NCBI GenBank assembly: GCA_030527235.1
Contig: JAUNBL010000001.1
Span: 90,954-154,953, forward strand
From: Clostridia bacterium
GTDB taxonomy: Bacteria; Bacillota; Clostridia; UMGS1883
Length of the DNA: 64,000 bases
Direction: 5' to 3'
Under the pieces are notes generated by a model. It did no database searches. It saw only the letters and a list, made by a program, of their open reading frames with translations, and was not told where the DNA came from. Shown here piece by piece: positions 59,617 to 64,000 of the stretch; the stretch's first letter is position 1, and every line of letters begins with the position of its first letter. The position numbers were made by a program, and so were the translations under genes.

Positions 59617-60408
59617 CTACATTTCGTTTCGCGCTTTGACTCGCACTTCGTCGTAAAAGTGAGCAAAGGTGAGAAAAAGATACGGTAACACAAACAGTAC
59701 GCCGACACCGCATGTGAACGATGCGAGAATCAGCCACGGCACAAACGACAAAACCAGGAGGAATACTTTTGACGGGAGCGAACGATTCCCCATCAGCGCA
59801 AGACTGCGGCGGATGGCAAAGATAACTCCATCGTTCGGGTTGTCCGCGTAAACACACACGGCAAGGCAAAGCCTGAGCACAATATAAATCCTTGCCACAA
59901 AGCCAACGAGGTTAAGAATCATATGCAGTATAAGATAGGAAGGCAGCAGATACTCCGCGAGCAAGGCGGGCGCAGCTGTGAGCAGCTCCGCAGCAGTGCG
60001 AGCCAGCATAAGCGCGGCGCAAAAATGCCATTTATTAAAGAAAGAAAACAAAACCTTGATAGTGGGGGTATTCCCCCTGGCAAGCTCAATGAAGAACTTT
60101 GTCATCCCAACGCCGAGAAAGGCGAGCAGCGCGGAAATCACCATCGTCGCGGCGGAAAGACGCAAAAAGGTGTTGTAGATGTACTCTTGCTGCTCCAGAG
60201 CGTCTTGAAAGTTCCCGCTCATAATCACCTCGCTGACACCGGAAATCGCCGCCGCAGCGCGGAGGATAATTATCATCACTGCGCACGTTATCGAACAAGG
60301 GACAACAAAGCCCAAAATCGGTTTTCCCCAGCCGAACTTGAGAAATGCAGTTCGTGCGCGGAGCCGCAAAACCGCGTTAGGGGCGAGCTCATTTTCGTTT
60401 ACATACAT
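59617..60408 (-). CDS. DUF975-like polytopic membrane protein, 263 aa
   Basis: Five or six membrane helices. RLRARTAFLKFGWGK near the N terminus and the C-terminal block CVYADNPNDGVIFAIRRSLA, LVLSFVPWLILASF, YLFLTFAHFYDEV match the DUF975 family as I know it. Function unknown in the family. The ATG at 60408 (MYVNENELAPNA) is chosen for the GGATGGTGA site; the ORF start at 60471 is upstream of the promoter's -10 box. Own promoter and terminator, so monocistronic. Confidence 0.75.
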   Translation of the reverse strand: MYVNENELAPNAVLRLRARTAFLKFGWGKPILGFVVPCSITCAVMIIILRAAAAISGVSEVIMSGNFQDALEQQEYIYNTFLRLSAATMVISALLAFLGVGMTKFFIELARGNTPTIKVLFSFFNKWHFCAALMLARTAAELLTAAPALLAEYLLPSYLILHMILNLVGFVARIYIVLRLCLAVCVYADNPNDGVIFAIRRSLALMGNRSLPSKVFLLVLSFVPWLILASFTCGVGVLFVLPYLFLTFAHFYDEVRVKARNEM

Positions 60409-60430
60409 AAAATCACCATCCCATAATTGA

Positions 60431-60459
60431 ATTATATATGATAATCCGGATAATTGCAA
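60431..60459 (-). promoter_or_regulatory. Promoter of the DUF975-like gene
   Basis: Minus strand: -35 TTGCAA (60454-60459), 17-bp spacer, perfect -10 TATAAT (60431-60436), about 23 nt before the ATG. Confidence 0.7.
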
Positions 60460-60509
60460 CCGTAAAAACACAAGTCGATTAAGGGAATGTTACAAAACGG
60501 TTATAGGTG

Positions 60510-60538
60510 TTGACATGCGGATTAAATACGGCTATAAT
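60510..60538 (+). promoter_or_regulatory. SLH gene promoter P1 (perfect consensus)
   Basis: Plus strand: TTGACA (60510-60515), 17-bp spacer, TATAAT (60533-60538). Both hexamers and the spacing are the sigma-A consensus. Leader to the ATG is about 185 nt. Confidence 0.85.
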
Positions 60539-60620
60539 CGTAATTGCGAAGCGCGAGGGGCGTTTTGTCAACGGTATGTGTTTAGAACTTTACAGTTTTA
60601 TTACAGTTAGGTAAATACTG

Positions 60621-60649
60621 TTGACGAAGCGAAAACCGAGTGTTATAAT
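60621..60649 (+). promoter_or_regulatory. SLH gene promoter P2
   Basis: Plus strand: TTGACG (60621-60626), 17-bp spacer, TATAAT (60644-60649), 111 bp downstream of P1. Two strong promoters fit an abundant surface protein. The gap 60550-60728 otherwise holds a short GTGC/GCAC stem with T-rich tail and AGGAGGA. Confidence 0.8.
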
Positions 60650-60728
60650 CGCAGTGTACTTAGGGGGGTGTCCCTTAAGCACGTGCAAATCGCACTTAAT
60701 TTAATTTTTTTATAGGAGGACATGAGAC

Positions 60729-63728
60729 ATGAAAAATCTCAACAAAGCACTGGCACTCATCGTTGCTATAGCAATGGTAGCTTCCTTCGGCACAATCAGC
60801 GCGCTTGCTGCGTTTCCTGATGTTCCTTCGGATGCTTCATATGCTGAAGCGGCGAACCTTCTCAACGAGCTTGGCATTTTGACAGGCGATGAGAACGGCA
60901 ATTTCAATCCCGACAAGACGCTTACCAGAGCGGAGGCTGCGGCGCTTATCGTTCGCACACTCGGCATGGAGAGCGCGGCAGTTGCATCGGCAGGAGCGAC
61001 ATCCTTCAGTGATGTTCCGGCAGACAACTGGGCGGCAGGTTATGTTAATGTAGCTGAGCAGCAGGGTATCATCAACGGTATGGGCGACGGCACATTCAAC
61101 CCCTCCGGCGAGCTTACCTACGAGCAGATCATTAAGATCATCGTTGCGGCTATCGGTTACACACCCAGAGCCAACGTTTCCGGCGGTTACCCCTCCGGCT
61201 ATCTCCTGATAGCTTCGCAGACGGGTATCACGAGAGGCGCTACGGGCACAACGGGTCAGCCTGTTGCAAGAAGCACGGTTGCGAGACTTATCTACAACGC
61301 TCTTGAAGTTGAGATGATGGAGCAGACTTCCTTCGTTGCAGGTCAGGGCACAACCTATGCTACAAACGGCAAAACGATTCTTACGGATTGCCTTGGCAAG
61401 TACAAAGTTAACGCTATCGTAACAGATACGTATACTTTTAGCCAGAACGTTTCCTCGGGTAAGGTTACGCTTTATCTTGATGACGACGTAGAGGACAGAT
61501 TCGAGAACATCGTTTATGACGGCGAGACAGACCTCACATTTGATGTGGGCGGCACAAACGCTGACGCGTATCTCGGCTACGCTGTAGTTGCGTATGTAGG
61601 CGAAGATGATGACACAGGTAACGACACAATCTATGCGATTTCTCCCAGAACGGCGAGAAACAACACCCTTACAATTGCTGCTGACGAGTTCTACCCGGGC
61701 GGCAACGACGAGGATGACAACAAGATTGGTTACTATGATGCAAATGACAAGGCTAAAACACTTAAGATTAACACAGAAGAAGATATCATAATCGTTCTCA
61801 ACGGCGAAGAGGCTTATAACTATGATATTGCTGACCTTTATGACATTGAGAACACGATTCTTGAAAACGGCGGAACAGCTATGTTCCTTGACAACGACAA
61901 TGACAACGAGTATGAGTATGTATTCTTCTACACAATCGCCAGCGGCGACGAGTTTGTTGTAACGAGCATTGATGAAGAAGAGTTCAGCATCGAGGGCGAC
62001 CCCGACGGCTATATCGCTTATGATTTTGACGATGACGATGCAAGCTATGTGTTCTATAAGAACAATGTGAAAGCTTCGTTCTCTGACATCGAAGTCGGCG
62101 ACCTCGTATCTCTTGTAAGAAACGACGGCAGCGAAACAATCGTAACAACTTATATTTCCTCCGTAACGGTTGAAGGCACGGTTTCTGACCGTTCTTCCGA
62201 CAGCGGTTCTTACACCTATACGATTAATGGTCAAGACTACAAGCTTTCCGACGCTTATGACAGCGATGAGATAGCGGCAGGCGATGAGGGTATATTCTAT
62301 ATCAACTACCTCGGAAAGATTGCCTACACGGAGAGCACAAGCACAAACAGCGCGAGCGGCGCTTATGCATTTGCACTTTCCGTATACCAGAAGAGCGTTG
62401 ACGATGCAAGCTTCGACGACAATTCTTACGGAATCCGCATGGTGCTTGAGAACGGCAGCGTTGTGAAGAAGGACTTCGCTTCGAAGATCAAGGTTGTTTC
62501 CTATGATGAGAGCGACCGCAAGTTCACGACCTCCAGCAGAAGGAACACAGAGGACATTCTCGGAACTTACTTCGAGATAGGCGATGACTTCCAGGTGTTT
62601 GATCCCACTGCTGAGAAGCAGACACAGGGTCTTATCAAGTATGAAGTCAACACAAGCGACCAGATTGACGTGATTTATATTGCTAACAACGCAAGCGGCG
62701 GTTCCGTCAGCGAGCCTGCAACAAACGCGTCCGGTTCGTTCGCGGTTTACAAGAACATGCTTGATAACACAACCAGAAGCTATTCCAAGAGCAAAGACTC
62801 TATCCAGAATGTTTATTTCGGAACAGATACAATCGTGTTCAACATTAAGCTTGAAGATGGCGCAGTAACTGACGAGGGAGACGTTTCCGTTTCCACGACA
62901 GCCAGATCTTTCAAGGATGACAGCGTATACCAGTTTATCGCTTATGATGGATACGGCAACAACTCCATCGCGAAGGCTGTTGTAGCCCTTGACTCCGGCG
63001 CTTCCAATGTTGACGCTGAGTCTAACGTGTTCGTGGTATCCAATGTTTCTGAGACCTCCGTTGATGGCAGCTCCGCTACTAAGCTTACGGGTTATATTTC
63101 CGGCTCGGAAACCTCCTATATCATCTATGATGATGAGGAAGACGTTGATTTCACAGATGTTTATGGCAACGCTGACGCTTACTCCGAGTCAGACCTTATG
63201 AGAGGTCAGGTTCTCATCGTATCCGTTGCTGCTTCCGGCTATGTTGACGGTATTCAGGTTCTTGTTGACCTTGGCACAACCGACACGAGCGAGGCGAGCA
63301 TTGACCTGTTTGCAGAGTCCATCCCCACAGCTGAGGGAGACGACAGCGATGTAGTTCTCCATGAGGGCGATGACGCGACCAACGTTTACGGTCAGTTCGC
63401 AGAGAAGAACAGCAACAGAATTAACCTTTACTGCGACAGCACAGACAACATTGAGGACCTCGACGGAAGCTATGTTCCCTCGATCTTCAATACGGACTAT
63501 GATGGATTTGAAGATTTCCTGACGAGCGCAAGCGGTGTTAACTTCTACCTGGTTGACTTCTCGGGTTCGAGAATCAGCGTAAAGAGCACAAGCAGCCCGT
63601 TCACGACTTCTACAGTTAGAAATGATGACGACATCAGAGTTCCCAAGTATCCGCAGGGTGTCTATGTAAGATACTATGAGGATGACGACATGAAGGACGT
63701 TGTAGTCTTCAAGTTCGCTGAAATCTAA
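60729..63728 (+). CDS. SLH-domain surface protein (S-layer-like), 999 aa
   Basis: A secreted cell surface protein. A signal peptide (1-27, ending SALAA) is followed by three S-layer homology domains (about 28-85, 90-150, 150-205; LTRAEAAALIVRTLG, LTYEQIIKIIVAAIG, VARSTVARLIYNALE) that bind pyruvylated wall polymer. The remaining 790 residues are a very acidic, Gly/Ser/Asp/Tyr-rich beta region with clusters such as FLDNDNDNEYEY and YDFDDDDASY, probably calcium-binding; there is no enzyme motif. Two consensus promoters and an optimal ribosome binding site suggest very high expression, as for a main S-layer protein. ATG at 60729; AGGAGGA is 8 nt upstream. Confidence 0.9.
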   Translation: MKNLNKALALIVAIAMVASFGTISALAAFPDVPSDASYAEAANLLNELGILTGDENGNFNPDKTLTRAEAAALIVRTLGMESAAVASAGATSFSDVPADNWAAGYVNVAEQQGIINGMGDGTFNPSGELTYEQIIKIIVAAIGYTPRANVSGGYPSGYLLIASQTGITRGATGTTGQPVARSTVARLIYNALEVEMMEQTSFVAGQGTTYATNGKTILTDCLGKYKVNAIVTDTYTFSQNVSSGKVTLYLDDDVEDRFENIVYDGETDLTFDVGGTNADAYLGYAVVAYVGEDDDTGNDTIYAISPRTARNNTLTIAADEFYPGGNDEDDNKIGYYDANDKAKTLKINTEEDIIIVLNGEEAYNYDIADLYDIENTILENGGTAMFLDNDNDNEYEYVFFYTIASGDEFVVTSIDEEEFSIEGDPDGYIAYDFDDDDASYVFYKNNVKASFSDIEVGDLVSLVRNDGSETIVTTYISSVTVEGTVSDRSSDSGSYTYTINGQDYKLSDAYDSDEIAAGDEGIFYINYLGKIAYTESTSTNSASGAYAFALSVYQKSVDDASFDDNSYGIRMVLENGSVVKKDFASKIKVVSYDESDRKFTTSSRRNTEDILGTYFEIGDDFQVFDPTAEKQTQGLIKYEVNTSDQIDVIYIANNASGGSVSEPATNASGSFAVYKNMLDNTTRSYSKSKDSIQNVYFGTDTIVFNIKLEDGAVTDEGDVSVSTTARSFKDDSVYQFIAYDGYGNNSIAKAVVALDSGASNVDAESNVFVVSNVSETSVDGSSATKLTGYISGSETSYIIYDDEEDVDFTDVYGNADAYSESDLMRGQVLIVSVAASGYVDGIQVLVDLGTTDTSEASIDLFAESIPTAEGDDSDVVLHEGDDATNVYGQFAEKNSNRINLYCDSTDNIEDLDGSYVPSIFNTDYDGFEDFLTSASGVNFYLVDFSGSRISVKSTSSPFTTSTVRNDDDIRVPKYPQGVYVRYYEDDDMKDVVVFKFAEI

Positions 63729-63741
63729 TCACTGATGGCGC

Positions 63742-63773
63742 AAGGGACCCGCGCAGCAGCGCGGGTCCTTTTT
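63742..63773 (+). terminator. Terminator of the SLH gene
   Basis: GGACCCGCGC pairs perfectly with GCGCGGGTCC (10 bp, 4-nt loop), followed by TTTTT. 17 nt after the stop codon. Confidence 0.9.
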
Positions 63774-63807
63774 CGCCCTCTTTTATGAAACAAGGAGAAG
63801 AGACATT

Positions 63808-64000
63808 ATGAATGAACGCGGAGATGAAATAATGAGGACCTTTAGCACGCTCGTCGGCGGAGACTGTGGTTCGCCGGAGGCAATGGCGCTTGTAGAAGCA
63901 TGGAAGCAAAATCTAAACGATAATTACTATCCGTGTGATAATACGACTCTTGCCTGCCTGAGACAGATGTATCTTGACGAAGCTTTCGTACAAAATATAG
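63808..64000 (+). CDS. TipAS-domain protein, partial at window end
   Basis: The first 64 residues are visible (MNERGDEIMRTFSTLVGGDC...). The segment VEAWKQNLNDNYYPCDNTTL and LRQMYLDEAFVQNI resembles the TipAS antibiotic-recognition domain of MerR-family TipA proteins, including a Cys near the pocket. No MerR helix-turn-helix precedes it, so this is a stand-alone TipAS protein or the short TipAS form. AAGGAGAAG precedes the ATG. The 3' part lies outside the window. Confidence 0.6.
   Translation, partial: MNERGDEIMRTFSTLVGGDCGSPEAMALVEAWKQNLNDNYYPCDNTTLACLRQMYLDEAFVQNI

Noticed and set aside
60837..62234. 465-codon open frame antisense to the SLH gene
   Set aside because: Composition is a mirror of the highly biased SLH codons (Val/Ile/Cys/Arg-rich), there is no ribosome binding site or known motif, and the sense frame is certain.
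1..64000. tRNA, rRNA and CRISPR loci
   Set aside because: No cloverleaf-like segments, rRNA signatures or spacer arrays were recognised by eye; a tRNAscan-SE and Infernal run would be decisive.

Overview
The window looks like a chromosome segment of a spore-forming, Gram-positive anaerobe of class Clostridia. The evidence is a clostridial S10-spc-alpha ribosomal superoperon (a KOW gene between map and infA, zinc-type S14/S4/L24/L36), spoIIE, mecA, an SLH surface protein, GGAGG ribosome binding sites and sigma-A-type promoters. No rRNA, tRNA or CRISPR array was seen.

Region 1 (1 to about 17,140) is one end of an integrative/conjugative or plasmid-like element, with all genes on the minus strand. 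In transcription order: a RepA_N initiator with iteron-like repeats in its own gene, a small conserved ORF, ParA, ParB, a DUF3789 mini-membrane protein, five small unknown or LPD-type proteins, a 124-aa protein, a terminator hairpin, a 50-aa Cys-rich protein, and a 2,875-aa methylase-helicase (ArdC-like N terminus, MutS-I-like module, N6-adenine methylase, SNF2 helicase). A complete TnpV-family gene with its own ribosome binding site is nested in another frame of the helicase linker. A HipB/HipA-like repressor-kinase pair with its own promoter and operator closes the block. Relaxase and secretion genes are not in the window and would lie before position 1. The element abuts the 3' end of guaA. 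The junction holds the last 52 codons of a tyrosine recombinase, tandem 11-bp repeats and a duplicated 17-bp near-repeat, which looks like an attachment site or the scar of an earlier element.

Region 2 (17,142-28,767) is chromosomal: guaA with a small membrane protein; a complete agmatine deiminase operon (putrescine carbamoyltransferase, agmatine/putrescine antiporter, agmatine deiminase, carbamate kinase) that makes ATP and putrescine from agmatine; a divergent GH2 glycosidase from a back-to-back promoter; uvrC; and an RluA-family pseudouridine synthase.

Region 3 (28,918-44,732) is the ribosomal superoperon from rpsJ to rplQ, with secY, adk, map, infA and rpoA. It is led by a strong promoter and a structured roughly 240-nt leader containing an intrinsic terminator, and is closed by a terminator.

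Region 4 (44,743-64,000) holds a HAD hydrolase; a heterodimeric ABC exporter in an operon with a membrane GGDEF protein; a ParC/GyrA-type topoisomerase subunit ending in a clamp-binding-like motif; a G5-M23 cell wall peptidase; an uncharacterised coiled-coil membrane protein; mecA; a tail-anchored small protein; spoIIE with a Spo0A-type promoter; a DUF975-like membrane protein; a 999-aa SLH protein driven by two near-consensus promoters; and the start of a TipAS-domain gene.

The strongest lead for something new is the TnpV gene overprinted in the element helicase, next to an internal QLSLF motif and a MutS-I-like module. All functional statements come from reading motifs and context; no database search was run.
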